From the NCBI GenBank assembly GCA_002633005.1, contig NMRA01000450.1, positions 164,876 through 228,875 of the forward strand: a stretch of DNA of 64,000 nt, read 5' to 3'. Position 1 is the stretch's first letter. Each line of letters begins with the position of its first letter. Of the stretch, positions 1-13,600 are shown one piece after another. The notes under the pieces are model-generated. The model made no database searches and was not told the origin of the DNA. It saw only the letters and a list, made by a program, of their open reading frames with translations. The stretch is from Phoronis australis. Lineage: Eukaryota > Phoronida > Phoronidae. A program made the position numbers and the translations under genes.

Positions 1-217
1 ATATAGTAACCTTAGGTCTTTTGGGAATTTGTGGCCACCTGTCGAAGACTTGCACCAGGGAAATTAGCAGTAATAAGGCTTAGCGCGACGACGTATTTTG
101 ATAATAATTCCATCTTTTACCAGTTGTTTACATGCAGACAGCCACGCATGCGCAATTTAATCACCACTAGTACAACAGCGACACCGCGAGGAGAATTCTC
201 CGAATAGCCCCATTGGT

Positions 218-720
218 ATGTACACCATAAGACGAATAGACTCTTCGATTGCAACTGAAATAGTGAACAGATATCAACAGAACAACTGTATCTACATACC
301 TGATGGCAAAGAACCATTTTCACCTGGTAAGATGTTATTGTCATCAGTCAACAACATTGTTGTATTAGAGGAGACGGTTGATTGGGAAGGCTACATTCCA
401 TTGCACGCAAATGATGCTGTGGCAAAGGGGCTCTTGTCAAAGGGCTCAGCTGGATGAGAGTGCAATTTGCAGAGAGAAGGCTTTAGACACCAGAACTTTG
501 AAAAAGTTACATGATCTTGATTCTGCTCCTAGATTGCAGAGCAGACCAGAGCTTCCTAGAAATGCTGGTGCCCAGTCTGAGGAATGGTTTAATTGTACAC
601 AGGCATTTTGCATGCATGATTCTAATCCATTACCTTTTTATGCTGGTTTCAACTTCTGTGCTGTTAATTATAATAATATTTCTGCTTTTTATGTTAATTG
701 CCATAGTAACCCTTTTTGAA
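218..720 (+). pseudogene. Frameshifted ORF, possibly transposon-derived
   Basis: Two overlapping frames join across about 375-390. The first gives GKMLLSSVNNIVVLEETVD and the second continues with TFHCTQMMLWQRG and a charged region up to TAA/TGA near 719. The run VVLEETVD/TFHCTQM suggests one ancestral protein broken by a small indel. I do not recognise a named family; a mobile-element protein is the likeliest source. Confidence 0.35.
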
Positions 721-859
721 TTATCAAAAATTATGTGCACCTTGTTGTGATATACCTTTGAAAAACTCAATTTTTAATTGAGGCAGTACGTGCTCAGAAA
801 TCTGAATTTTTGCATGTTGCTCAGCCTAAATTTGTATGTCAGTCAGATTACGTAATACT

Positions 860-1290
860 ATTGAGTTACCATGGCAACAATGAGTTTTTCAGCTTGGGAA
901 GCCCCTTACTTCTAAGAGAGTCACCAGTTTAGTACTATAAGCATTCGTTATCAGCAACTAACATGGTTTTGCCGCCAAAAGTAAAATAGATCTGACTTTC
1001 AGTGCCATTCAATACTTGATTACCATAGCAACGATGCATATTTCACCTTGGTAATACCCCTAAGTTTCAAGGGTGATACACTGGAGCCATTATAAACATG
1101 ATTACTTGTGTCTTAAACAACTTTATAATTGAACCTGGAATTGCTAATTTTAGGGGTCAAAATACCTGGTTACCATGGCAACGGTGCATATTTCATACTG
1201 GTATCCCCTTAGTTTCAAAGGGAGAGTCACTAGAAGTTATTAAGCACGATTACTTGCTTCTAATATGACTTTGCCATCACACTTAAAATT
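860..1290. repeat. About 150 bp tandem repeat with X-box-like palindromes
   Basis: Three related units each contain a TTACCATGGCAAC-type palindrome (865-878, 1019-1032, 1169-1182; spacing 154 and 150), then GCATATTTCA, CCCCTTAGTTTCAA and GATTACTTG. A fourth, inverted site lies at 697-710. The palindromes fit the RFX X-box consensus. Confidence 0.65.
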
Positions 1291-2176
1291 GTTCATTTTG
1301 ACCGGCTGGCTATCACGCCTTTGACCCTTGGAAAGCAAGGGCATTAAACAAGACAGAGAGCAACAACAAACCAGTTTTTGGAAATGTTTTAAGCTCCCGT
1401 TTTCACACAAGAGGGATTTTACGAACTCGTCCTATGCTCTTGAACCCTCCAAATCGTTCTTCCAAGCTCCAGTTTTTAGTAAAAGAAGAACGCCTCGATC
1501 CCTTCCCATACTCTTCTCTTAGAGGTTCAGATTGTCGTCTGCGTGATTCCAGTAAAGCATTCAATAATGAAAGTGAATAAGTGCAGAGAATCACTGACAT
1601 GCGCCACTACTTCGTAGTTACTCTCATCCACGCAAACACGTCCACCGTAACTAGGATTTGCAATTCTCAAACGAGGAAAAGTTGTCAAACATCCTGTTTC
1701 TAATTCGTGCCCTTGAGATAATAGTTCCTGTTCTGACAAGTCAGTCCACGTACTAATTGAGTCGTGCAACTTTTAACTCGTTCTTATATAATTCCTATCT
1801 CGTCTATAGATAAAATATACAAAAAACAAACTCTCACTTAACACCGACGATACTTCTGATTGAGTTTATAAGGGAATACGTATTGTGCTTACTCTAAGAA
1901 CAAACGTTTCTCAACGAGCCTTTATTAATTCGAAGTTTTTGTTCTTCATAACACTGGGCAAATCTGACCAATTTCGAGATTAATAACGATTAATCGTGAA
2001 CTGAGTTTAGCTGGAACACTTTTTGTTGAGTCCATACTGGCTACAACCGACCCACTAGGTGATTTTTAGGTCTAGTTATTGATTTCACATCCGAGTTTAA
2101 AGAATGTATGCCTTCTAAAGATAAATGTGTCAAAAAAGTGCTCGTGGCGACCGTTTCTTAAACTTGAAATGAAATT

Positions 2177-3239
2177 TTAATCTGAGTCATAGTCACCATC
2201 ACTCACGGGAATAGGCTTTTCTTCCAGAACGATTTCAACAGACTTGCCTTTTAGCTTGTTAAAAAGGAACTTCATTCGTTCTTCTTCAATGTCAGGGTGA
2301 AATACCTCCATGATTTTATGACTCAGCCTCAGCCCATATGCTTGAAAGAGAAGGAGTAGAAACGAGACGATGTAAATAGAAGTCACTGTGAATGCTGAGC
2401 TCATCTTCGTCGCTTGTGGTTGAGGAAAGCAAAACGTGAAATCTACAGAAGTGTTGTAGTCCATAGACACTTTGTTTAAGTCTGCCACCAGGCGCAACAA
2501 GGAGTCGGCAAAAACCCCAGAACTGCGCGCTACTTCAAACTGTACCTTGGCGTCTACGTTTGCTTCTATCATGGAGTCAACGCCATATCGTTGAAGAATT
2601 GATAAAAACCAGTACAGACCGTAGTCACTGAGGAACATGGCGACGGCAACCATAACTTGTATAATGAAACTAACGACACCTTTTTTGAGGAAATTTTGTT
2701 CGCTTTTCGAAAAACGTTTTGAATTTGTAAATATGTATTCCTCTTTCTGGTCCTTGGAAAGAGGAAAAACGGATTCTTCTCCTAGCAAAGTCCGCGAATT
2801 GTCTAACTCCACCAAACGTGATGAAATATAGATATTATCGTACTCCATTTTACGCAGAAAGTTTCTTCGGTACAGAAATGCTTGAAGCAAAACGAGAAGA
2901 AAGGTAGCTGCAAACAATTTGCTGAAGATGGCAACCAGGAGATTTACAAGGTCGATTAACCCAGTCAGTTCTTGAGTGACAGAAGTACTGATTTGTTTTA
3001 GGGATTTCTGTTGCTTTGACGACGAATTCCGTGACACCTCTGATGAGAGGGTAAAATTGAAGTTGATATCTATCGCAGCTGCTAATCTGCCGGCAAAACC
3101 TTCAGCTTTCCCTATTACGGCTGCTATTTCACCGGGTGCTTTGCATATAGCATTGGGAGCCTCCAGTACGTCACACACGCCACCTATTGCCACTGGAGCA
3201 CACAGCACGTCGGTGACACTTATACTGCGTTGGATCCGA
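2177..3239 (-). CDS. DCST-like copy 1, terminal exon with DC-STAMP domain
   Basis: The acceptor CTGTTTTCAG|TCGGATCC begins the exon in phase 2, and the frame then stays open for 1063 nt to TAA. It carries the loop GGVCDVLEAPNAIC, then FNFT (an N-glycosylation sequon), membrane segment 4, YRRNFLRKMEYDNIYI, membrane segments 5 (around DYGLYWFLSIL) and 6, and the conserved YGLRLSHKIMEVFHP end of the domain. The acidic tail replaces the finger found in DCST1/2. Confidence 0.9.
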
Positions 3240-4589
3240 CTGAAAACAGAAAAGAGGTCAGAGGAACGTTAGACATGAGTATAGTCAGGTTTACGGCAAT
3301 TAACATTTTATTTTGCAGAAATAATTATTGCACATTTTTCTTATGGGTGAATGAAACGTTGCTTTGTCATCAAAAATTCGATGGCCTACAAGTGAAAACC
3401 TGTTTCTATGCGGCATTCTTACATCCGCACGGTGTACCATATGCACATAATATACACGTGAGTTACCAACGTATTCTCAATGAAAAAACAACATTTTCTC
3501 GCAGTATTCCGTCGATTTCTAACAAAAAAGAAACTTGAGATGTTCCTGTCAAGGAAAGTACTATGGCACAGATTTCTTTGAATCTGAGCTCCTGCAAGTT
3601 CAACCTCTCCAACATGAGTGTGAATTACTACATAAGATCGGTGGACTGGTGGCACAGCACAATTAAACGGTTCTCATCAACCGAGTTGCACGAGAATCAT
3701 ATCATTAGAAAGATATTCATAATTTCTTGATGGTGCGTGGTTATACCAGAAGTAAACTATAAATAGTTTAATTCATAAGTATTTATCAGTTCGCATACCT
3801 GACATGTTTAAACATTCTTTTAAGTGTAAAAACTAAGGGTGTTGTTAAAATGCGAAAAATGACAGGTGTAAATGTAACATAGGTGGATCCAGGGGGTCAA
3901 GGGGGTCCGGACCCCCTTTTTCCCTTCATTTGAGTGACATCAAATCTAACTTCGGCCCCCTTCTAAAAGGATCCTTGATCTGACCTCCCCGTCAAAAAAT
4001 CCTGGATCCGCCCGTAAGTAACATAAAAAAGAAATGAACCACAGACTCTGAGGTTTTTCTATAGACTAATTAAACTAGAGGGGAATAATTTCATTGATTC
4101 AAAAGATTTCTATCGTATCAAGACAAAGATTTCATAACACGGGTCCCTCGCACATATACAGCTGGCTGTACTTCGGGATCAAGTTTTCCGATATGCAAAA
4201 TTGATTGAACACACGACACTTTTTTTTATTAATTGTCATGATTCCGTTCCGTTCGTATGCTCGGAATAAAACTCTAAACTCAACGGTACATTGGTGAATT
4301 AACTAACCAAGAGACATGATTAAAAGGCTCACGATATTTCGAAACATATTTGTTTCATTCTCAAGTGGAAATACAATGACGCAGTAATGCCACCACACCA
4401 GCCGTGTCCCTCTGTGTACCTTTTAATCATGTCTCTTGATCAGTTACTTCACCAATGTTCCGTTGAGTGTAGAATTTTATTCTGAGCATACGAACGGAAT
4501 GGAATAAAGACTGTTAATACCGAAAAGTGTCGAGTGTTCAATCAATTTTACATAAACGTATACACAAACACATACACGTACACGAATAC

Positions 4590-4644
<55 letters not shown>

Positions 4645-7600
4645 CGTGTGTGTGTGTTCGTGTGTGTGTGNGTGTGTGTGTGTGTGTGTATACAAAACGT
4701 ACATGAAATAATATACCACGCGACATTATTCCGCGTATTGAAAGAGACCGAATCGAATTCATGAATTTCTTCTGTTTTCTCTCGGCATTTTTAAATACTT
4801 CACCCAGACTGTTTGCGTGTCGAATCACAACCTGTAGTGTATATACGTGTGCGTTATGCTGCTAACTTACTATAGTAAAAGAAAACAGTATTAAATGTAA
4901 CGGCTTATTACTTGAAATTGAAAAAAGTGTGAAAACGACAGTTATTGTATATTGAAATTGTATTATATCATATTTCGAAAATAAGCAAATAATAAGAATA
5001 TTTATAACATTGTAAAATCCTCATCGGATATCTGCACTCATTTATGAAACTAGGTCATTGACCGGAGCGCGTAGCGTACACGTCCCTTCATCAATCCAAG
5101 TACCATGTTTGAACAACTATAAAATGAGTTCTCCCTAACTCTACAGGCGTAGTGTATACTAGAAGTTCTCAACAAAAAGTAATTCAACTGTTTATTTTTT
5201 CTTGCCAACAGCTTGAACGAGGCTTTGAGTTCAGTGTGTGTGTCCATGTGCCGATCGAATCTGTCAATTTTCATGGGAAGTTCAGTTGAACGCCATCCTA
5301 CTGGTATATGAATAACAAAAATGTACCTATGCTACGAAACAGAACGAATTTCATTATAGGGGGGGAATAAATGAAAAATAATAAAACTGTCTTTAAAAAC
5401 AACAGCTTCCAGGGAACCTGAAGCTACCGCTAGTCACGCTGTTACTGGATCCAGCAAATGCCGAGACAAACCTAAGGCGCCCAGACGAGTGAAACTCGGG
5501 AGTCAAAATCAGATAGGCCAACACTATAACCACGAAACTGAAAAGTACATATCTTGGAACTAATATATTTGTATTTAACCTTCAAGTAATCCAGCAACAT
5601 TCCAAAGTTTAGCTGTTCGTGTGGTCGTCCACACAGTTTGATACATCGTTTACACAATCGTCATCACTTTTCGGATTAGGAGATGCCCAAAAAATGATGG
5701 GATATTCTTCTCGATCTGTACAGCGGCTGTCAGAACTAAACACGCCATATCAACACCGTTTCACCATTCTTACCGCACAAGTTTTTTAGCTATTGACTAA
5801 AATAAGCTTTACCGACAACGTGTTGTTTGTCAGGTAAAATGGTGGCTTAGAAACGCAGACGAAGGTGTGTCAAGAATGCTGCGTTCTGATTGGTCAGTTA
5901 AGCTGTCAGTCATAATCCTGGCGATAGGTCAATTGTGGGATTTGTTGACTAATTTTGCCGGGAAATCGCGGGTTGTTTGGAACCGTGCCTCAAGAGTCCT
6001 GCTTGACAGACAAAAGTGACAACATGAAAGTGAAGCAATGAAGTTAGGCTTGGTTTGGTAATTACGACAGTCGATCAAATCTCGGTGGAGATTACTGCCG
6101 GAAACTTACAACGCAAACTCTCGCGGCTAGTCTCGGGTCGCAAGCTCTAATATTAGAATACATAGGTCGGGTGCGGGAGTTCAGGGTTACAGTTCCATGG
6201 CTGTAGGAAGATGTCTAGGGTGACATCACAATTTGACAGAATATATTGTCGAACTCGATACATGTATGCCGTGAACGCCGAAATATTGTCGCTTGAAAAC
6301 CAAAGAACACTAAAACTATCACTCTTAATGAACGTATCTACGGCGGAATGTTAGCAACGTTACGCTTAGCCTCAATATTGATAAGTGGTGTTTCTATGTA
6401 CTGCAGTTTGTCACCAAGCTGCAAAGCAGCCGTAAGTAGAACTTGCCTTAATACACAATGTCCTTCCGGGATGGTTGCCCAGCGTCTCTTGCGGCCACTA
6501 AAGAAATCTCCTATGTCCTTGATGATGTTAGATACAAAAATGTTTGCTTTTTCAAACCCTGCCACGACTTTTCCAATCTCTCGCACACAACTAGCGTGAG
6601 TTTCTTCAAACGTTTCACTGCACTTGCTCAGTGCTTTACCAATGGCACCTGAACAAGTCTACAAGATAACGACTGCTATTAACGCCAACGAGTTTTGAGA
6701 TACTTTGTGGACATGCTTGGAAACGATAGGGTATGCATAAACATAGTTTAACACGAGTAGGCAAGTTTGAACATGACTGGGAATACATTTAAACGGATTG
6801 TTCAAAAACTCTCTCGACCCTCACACCCCACGACCCCCCCCTCCCTAACCCACGACCCCCTCGACCCACAACCCCCACTACCCACAAGCATCTTGGCCCA
6901 CCACCTGTGGCAATAGATTATTTTAGTGCTTTTGCACAGGTTTCATAATCATAATACGTCGCTGAATGACTTTCTCATAACACCTTCCTACACGCGAATC
7001 TGCTCTACCTGGTGATTAAAAACAGAAAGTGGCGTGAGAACGTGATCTGAAATAGCGCATAATTGTGAGCGCACTATCGTTGTCATGGAAATAGTTCCAC
7101 GAGAGGCTACCAATGGCTCTGTTCAACTAGACTTAGGGAGAGAGTACGTTAAAGTGAGTGTACATAATTGCACATTTTCATATTTGTTTTCTGTTGTATT
7201 CACCTATTTCACGAACGCGGGGCGCTGCTGTCGTGTTGATCGAAAACGAGGCGCCTTGACAAACATAGCATCGTCCTGCAAGGTGGTGTGGTCAAAAGAC
7301 TTATCAACGTTACCAAAACTCAAGTTGTCTGATATTGAATCGATCTCCAAAAAACATACCAATACGCACGGCAACTAGACTTTTACCCTCCTCAGCCATT
7401 CCTTCGTAGTTTTCCCTCTTTTGGAAAAGTGTGGAAGTCAGGGATATACCCAGGCCTTTAGTCTTGAAAAACCCTGCTCGCAAGCTGGGCGAGTGCCGGA
7501 GCCAGAAAATCTACTCGCCCATCCCGAAGTTCAGTCACCCGGCCGTTGGAGCCAGTCGCCACAAACTTGCTGCTAGTTTATATAAAAATCATCGTTTCGT

Positions 7601-10600
7601 GCACTGATGTCACCATCTATTAGGGCTATCGTATTCGCCCTAATAAGCGCCCAGGGGGACCCTTTTTGTAGCCTACGGCGGTTAAAACCCGGTCTCCGAA
7701 ACGGGTGAAATCTCGGAAGCTAGGATTCATCAAATTAACGCGCTGTGACGTATGTGTAACCTATGACAGACTGTCTACGAAACTGTGGTGCATTGCTATC
7801 AAACTCTGTTGTTACTGAAATTACGATCTTTTTAAGAAAATGTGCTGAAATCCCAGGGCGAAAACTTGCCGACTCAGTGATGCGGCGCTGCTTCGCAATC
7901 GTCGATAGGACAACTTGAATTCTTGAGCAAAAATAGTTTCGACTCAAATTACCTGAAATCCTCCTTAAATTTTCCAAATAGCTTTTCCTAAGATTCTAAG
8001 TTCCGGTGGACTCGGGGCCGGGATTAAAAGCAGATTAAGTAAAAATCTGCGCTAGATTGCACCTAGGCAATGACCATCGCCTCTGTTGGCCCGAAGCAGA
8101 GGCGATGTAGAGGCTATAGGCGCTCTGTACGCCGGAAGCTTTTCGGCGAATTATGCCTCGCACCGACTAAACCATCAAAGTCACGTTGTTACAAATACCT
8201 TTGGCGCATAGAGGAACACCTTAGGAGGTTGTCGATGTGTTTAATTCCTTCCAACTCGAACAAATACTCCCGTTATGAAACTTTTTCTTCGAGCAGTCCC
8301 TATTTCAGTTCCCAAAATCGTGAACTCAAATTTTTCATTTTTTTAACCAGGCCGAAGGTCAGAAGTTGCGGACCTACCGGCGAACTTTGAAAGCTGAAGT
8401 TCCCGCCCTTCGCGTACGTGCTGCCGGGAACCAGCCGTGCATTTGCCGTGTTGTTAAACATTAAAATGTCAAATATGTGCAAAAAGACTATTAAATGTCA
8501 TATCAACAGCATTTGTTTTTATCAAATACAAACAATGATTCATTGAAATACAATCAGTTTCAAGTAACGCCAATTAAAGACAAGTATAAGTGGTGGCATT
8601 TTGGAAACGAACATTTGACTGCCAAAACCGCAATGGCTCACCTTTGGCCTATTTAAAGATTGAGGTCATGAATTGGAGCGTGCGCAGTATAAAAAAGTTG
8701 AGTTCACGATTTTGGGAACTGAAATAGGGACTGCTCGAAGAAAAAGTTTCATAACGGGAGTATTTGTTCGAGTTGGAAGGAATTAAACACATCGACAACC
8801 TCCTAAGGTGTTCCTCTATGCGCAAAAGGTATTTATAACAACGTGACTTTGATGGTTTAGTCGGTGCGAGGCAAAATTCGCCGAAAAGCTTCCGGCGTAC
8901 AGAGCGCCTATAGCCTCTACATCGCCTCTGCTTCGGGCCAACAGAGGCGATGGTCATTGCCTAGATTGCACCCCGCAACGAGAAAAATCTGGACGAACAC
9001 ATATGATGTTACGTGACGTTTGTATTGAAGTGAGTCAACAGGTGTGCACCGAGTGAGCGAGCGCGTGCGTGTCATCAATGTTCAGTTGCCGGAGTAACAG
9101 GCCCAGTGAGCTGTATATGTAGTTATATTTATCTCATTGAGCAGGCCCACATACTATATGTAGGCCTTAGCGCGCTTCTTGGCCAAGTTTCAATTCGCGG
9201 TTTTTATAATTTGACGTGTACAAAGCAATCTGGGCCCGGTCTCCAATCTTTTTACTCGAAATGGAACTCGAAATTAGGTTTGGCATTTTCTACTCTACTT
9301 TTGGGCGAAATCAAGATAAGTGTCCATTATTCTATGCTCGAGTACACAATAACTTACGTAGATAATTTATTGCCCTTAGTTCACAGTTTGTAAACCCAAT
9401 ATTAAAGCAATAAGTTCGAGTTTGAACTCGAAAGTTCGAGTTTTTACTCGAGTTTGTACCAAGAATATAAGGGTCTTCAAGGGCAAACTTGAACTAGAAA
9501 CTCCTATGCATAAACTATAACGTATTCGAACACAGTCTGATAACCAATTATCTTAAGTTCGCACAAAAGGAGCAGAGAAATTGCCAAAAATAGTTCGTTT
9601 CGAGTACAAAGATTAGAGACCGGGCCCTGGATTCCTGTTGTGGGAGAAGATCTGTACGGGAAAGATACAATACGGCCAATCCCGTTACCAGTACGCTACG
9701 TCTGTTCTGAAGGGCCAGACCATATAGTGTGACACTTTCCTCGCAAGATCAGCAAATCTTTTGCGTTCTTTTTGAAGCACTGCGGAACGGTTTGAAGTTT
9801 ACAGCCACGGCTAAATACCGACATAGCGGCGAGGCTCGTGGTCTACTAGAAATTCCGCGCACAATGATTTTTCAGGACTGTCGGATATTATTGATAAATT
9901 GAATACATTACTGTAGAATTTTAGAACTGTGAGGTAAGGCATTTTTTCGCACAAATATATACACATTCATGGACTGGGCGCTTGTTTTAGCGAAGTCTGA
10001 AAACGAGTGGGGACGCTTATAGGGGCATGGACGCTTATTAGGACGTATGTTATAAAAATAATTTTGGCTAAAATGACATTGTACATTACAATAAGAAATC
10101 AGTTCCAAGAAATATAGTATTTCATTTACTATGAGCACATGGACCGGTCTTCCACCTTTCTCCCCTTTTCTTCGGTTCGGACTAGTCCACAAATTCTTTG
10201 TGCACGACCACACACTGTTTTTTTACGAATCGCGTAACGGGTAACATGAATCGGTAGGGTCGCACTGCGCCGATGTTTTTTACTGCCGGAGCATCGACAC
10301 GATGACCAAACTGAACCTTAAATTCATGATTAAATCAGCACAAGGAGGAGGAAAATTATTCATATTCATCTGGGAAACGATATATAGTGCTTTTGCACTC
10401 TGAAATTCGCTCGCTACCTGGGCGACCGGCAAGTCAACTTCTACTCGCCCAGCACCATTTTTACTCGCATTAGCGACTGGGCGAGTGGCTAAGTATATCC
10501 CTGGGAAGGGTACCGACGAGTTATTACTGGAATTGGTACGTTCAGGCACTGCACAGTCCACCATCATATGGCCAGCTGATGATCATTCACGAGGTTTTAT

Positions 10601-13600
10601 CAGTGTGCCTCGTTTTCGATCAGTATATTTTAAAGATGGCGCGGGAAGATGGCGCTTTCGTGAAATAGGTGAATACTCCTTTACAGTATATTCCGTATAA
10701 CGTTGCGATTCTTTTTAGTTAACAGTTTGTTAATCAAACTTTACCCCATACGCATTGAATCAATCGAGTGTATTACAGACATGTAATAATGTTTTCCGTA
10801 TTCACCTCCCCTACTACTTCAGCAGTGACCTTTGACATGGATAGTTCAAAACGTAGGTCAATGTTGACGTCGTTAGCCAGTTCGATCATCAAACTTTCCG
10901 AAAATAGTTTAAAGTAATACAATTGCACCAGTGTAAATAACACTCAACATGCAATCATGTCCCAGTCCTAACATCTGTAATTGTGTGACAGTTCTGTCTC
11001 AGTTTTCCATTGCTAAATATTGTACAGTCCAGGGGTGGATCCAGGATTTTGGGTTAGGGGGGGCCAGGGCACAGGAATAACCAGAATTGTGGCAGATGCG
11101 CGCGCTCAGCCTGAAATGTGGGGGTCTAAAATTTTGGGTTTGCGGACCTGTTGACTAAAAAAGTAAGTAAACGGGGTTTGTTCAGGGCCTATTCGTTGTT
11201 TATTCACCCCCCCCCCCGAGACCCCGTGGTTGCACGCATATGCTAGTCAGTAATTTGTACCCGAACTCCCNCCCCCCCCCCCCCCCCTAAATCCGCCTCT
11301 GCTGTCTGCAACTCAGGCGCCAATTCCTCAGTAACTACAATATCAAATAATGTTGTTATTTAACTATTTTCAGATGTTGTAAGTTCAATGCACAGTTACC
11401 TTTGTTTTCATATTTGTTATCTCTTTTCAGGTAATAAATCGTTACATTTAGAACTGTTTCTTTTACTAGGGAAAACTTGCAACCTAACGCGCAAGTACAT
11501 ACATAGGATGTGATCCGCCAAGTGAACAGTCTGAGTGAAGTATTTAAAACATCTCCCAAAAAATGAAAGAAAGTTAGGAATTCGAAGCGTATGGGCTAAA
11601 TAGTTATATCCCACTCGACATTATTCCGCGTATCGACCGAGACCAAGGGTCAAGTGCGATACGCGGAATAATCTCTCTTGTGATATTACTTCATCTGCGC
11701 CACACTCGGTACGTTTTGTTTATGTATTTGCTGAAGAAAGTATATATTCGTCAGTTCCTCGGATTTTCCCAAGAAAGCTTGGATCTACCATTCACTGAAT
11801 AGCAGACGAGACGATTACACTCTGCCAGGAACGACATTTGTAACGTTGGTGAGTCTTTGATTTGATTTGGTCGCGTATGTTTTTGACTTTCAAACTTGCC
11901 GAATCGACTCTTTAAGTTGCAAAGAAACAAGAAAAAGTCACCCAAGTTCAAGGCCCAACTCGTTGATTCTGCAAGTGAGCGTTTGACTTATGTTGAGACC
12001 TAGTCGAACTTATGTAGACTGGGTCGAGGGGGTTGTGGGTCGTGCGTCGGGGGTCGTGGGTCGAGGGGGGTCGTAAGGGGTTTTAGAACAATCCCTTTTG
12101 AACATATCCATTCGTTTAAAAAGACGAGTACATATATTTGAAAACAGATCGACCCAAGGGGACATGCAGGCATGCTGGAGTACGATTTGACATGCTTAAC
12201 ACGTGTGTAAATGAATTAATTCGATTGGAAAACGTTAAACACCAGTGGACATTTTTGGACAAGTGTAGTCGGGCTTAAACACATGAACGCGAGTTGACAC
12301 GTTTGAAAGCGAGTGGTTGTGCTTCAGTACGAGTGTTCATACATGAATAATAGTATCCATGCATAAACATGAGCTTGAACACGAGTTTACAAGATTGAAC
12401 ACGAGTACACGTGGTTAAACACGAGTGCACATGCTTGAACATGAGTTGGCATGCTTCACCTCGAGAGAACATGGTTGAAAGTGATTGGTCATTCATGCCG
12501 GATCACGAGTAGGCCTAGATGTGTTTGAACACGACTGGACATGGTTGTGTAGACATCATGATTTCAGTGAAGGCAAGCGGTCATGCTTGAACACGAGTGG
12601 GCATGCTTGAACACCAGACGAAATGTTTGGATTCGAATGACCATGGTGAGCTTTAAGAATCAATAGTTTAATGAATTAAAGGAGAATGCCACCCGATTTA
12701 ATTAGTCTTTTTACTGTCTTAATCGGTCTATATCCACGTCGCCTCATATACGGTCGACCTCACCTTGCCGAGAGGTGTCGCGTTAACCTGTGAGGAAGGT
12801 GAGAAACGACGCAGCGACGTCAGTGGTTGGTCTGCAGAGTGCTATGTTGCGGTGCATCGCTCCCACTTGTCTGAACTATGAAGCTGCGAAGAAAGCGGGT
12901 ATATCGTTTTTTCGACTTCCTCCAGAGCCCGAAATGCTTAGGAAATAGCTCGCCGTAGTGAAGAATGAAAGGTACGCTGTTAATAGCAAGTATGAGGCCG
13001 TGAAACATCTCCGTGTCTGTGGCCGGCTTTTCGTCGACAATGATTTCTCGGACGAATTCCGGCTTACCAAAGAACTATCCATACGTTCCGTTGCCTGTGC
13101 ATGTTTACGGCGCCTCTCTAGTATTTCGTGTTCAGTGTATTCCAGTTCGAACTGATAGCCTGTGAAACCTAACGATCCGCCGAACCGTGAAGTCTTCGAC
13201 GGATGAGCTCTTGACTAAGTCGGGATTGGCGCCGGGCGAGTTGCCATGTAGACGTTTATTATTCTGCGTTCTGTTTTCAAAATGAATTATTCTCATCCTA
13301 ACCAATGCATAACCATTGCTTATTTAAAACTGAAACCAAGTCTGTCTCATCAGATACAATTTTTAATGCCTTTGCAGTATTCGTGAGTGCAAATCATTGA
13401 GAAGCCAGCAATGGCCATTGCGTTACCGGCTTTTGATGCCGGCAATAAAGGTAATTGACCGGGCACCGAGGCCGTGTAAGCTCATGCTAATTCAGTGTTT
13501 GCTGACAGAAAGCTGTTGTAAAACAATTACTCGATTTTATATGCTATGGTCGCATGTTAGGGTAATCTTTATTTAGAAATACAAATACATTATTCAAATC

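Larger units (their letters stand above)
7196..10676. mobile_element. 3.5 kb inverted-repeat element enclosing two smaller elements
   Basis: The outer arms (about 7196-7560 and 10385-10676) share in inverted order GTATTCACCTATTTCACGAA at the tips, TGATCGAAAACGAGGC (7237-7252 and 10622-10607), CAGGGATATAC (7439 and 10503) and CTGGGCGAGT/CTACTCGCCC blocks. The order is the same on both arms. Inside lie separate elements at 8064-8963 and 9230-9629. No transposase frame is left. It sits in intron 1 of DCST-like copy 1. Confidence 0.6.

Noticed and set aside
2177-3239. Single-exon prokaryote-like genes for each DC-STAMP frame
   Set aside because: Each frame starts at a splice acceptor with matching phase to an upstream exon; the apparent GTG/TTG starts are artefacts.
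4477-4828. Frames rich in Thr-His, Tyr-Ile or Cys-Val
   Set aside because: Translation of the TA/GT microsatellite.
8070-8957. Two long, near-identical proteins on opposite strands (8070-8390 plus, 8649-8957 minus)
   Set aside because: They are the two arms of one inverted repeat read outward-in. The similarity is of DNA, not of genes.
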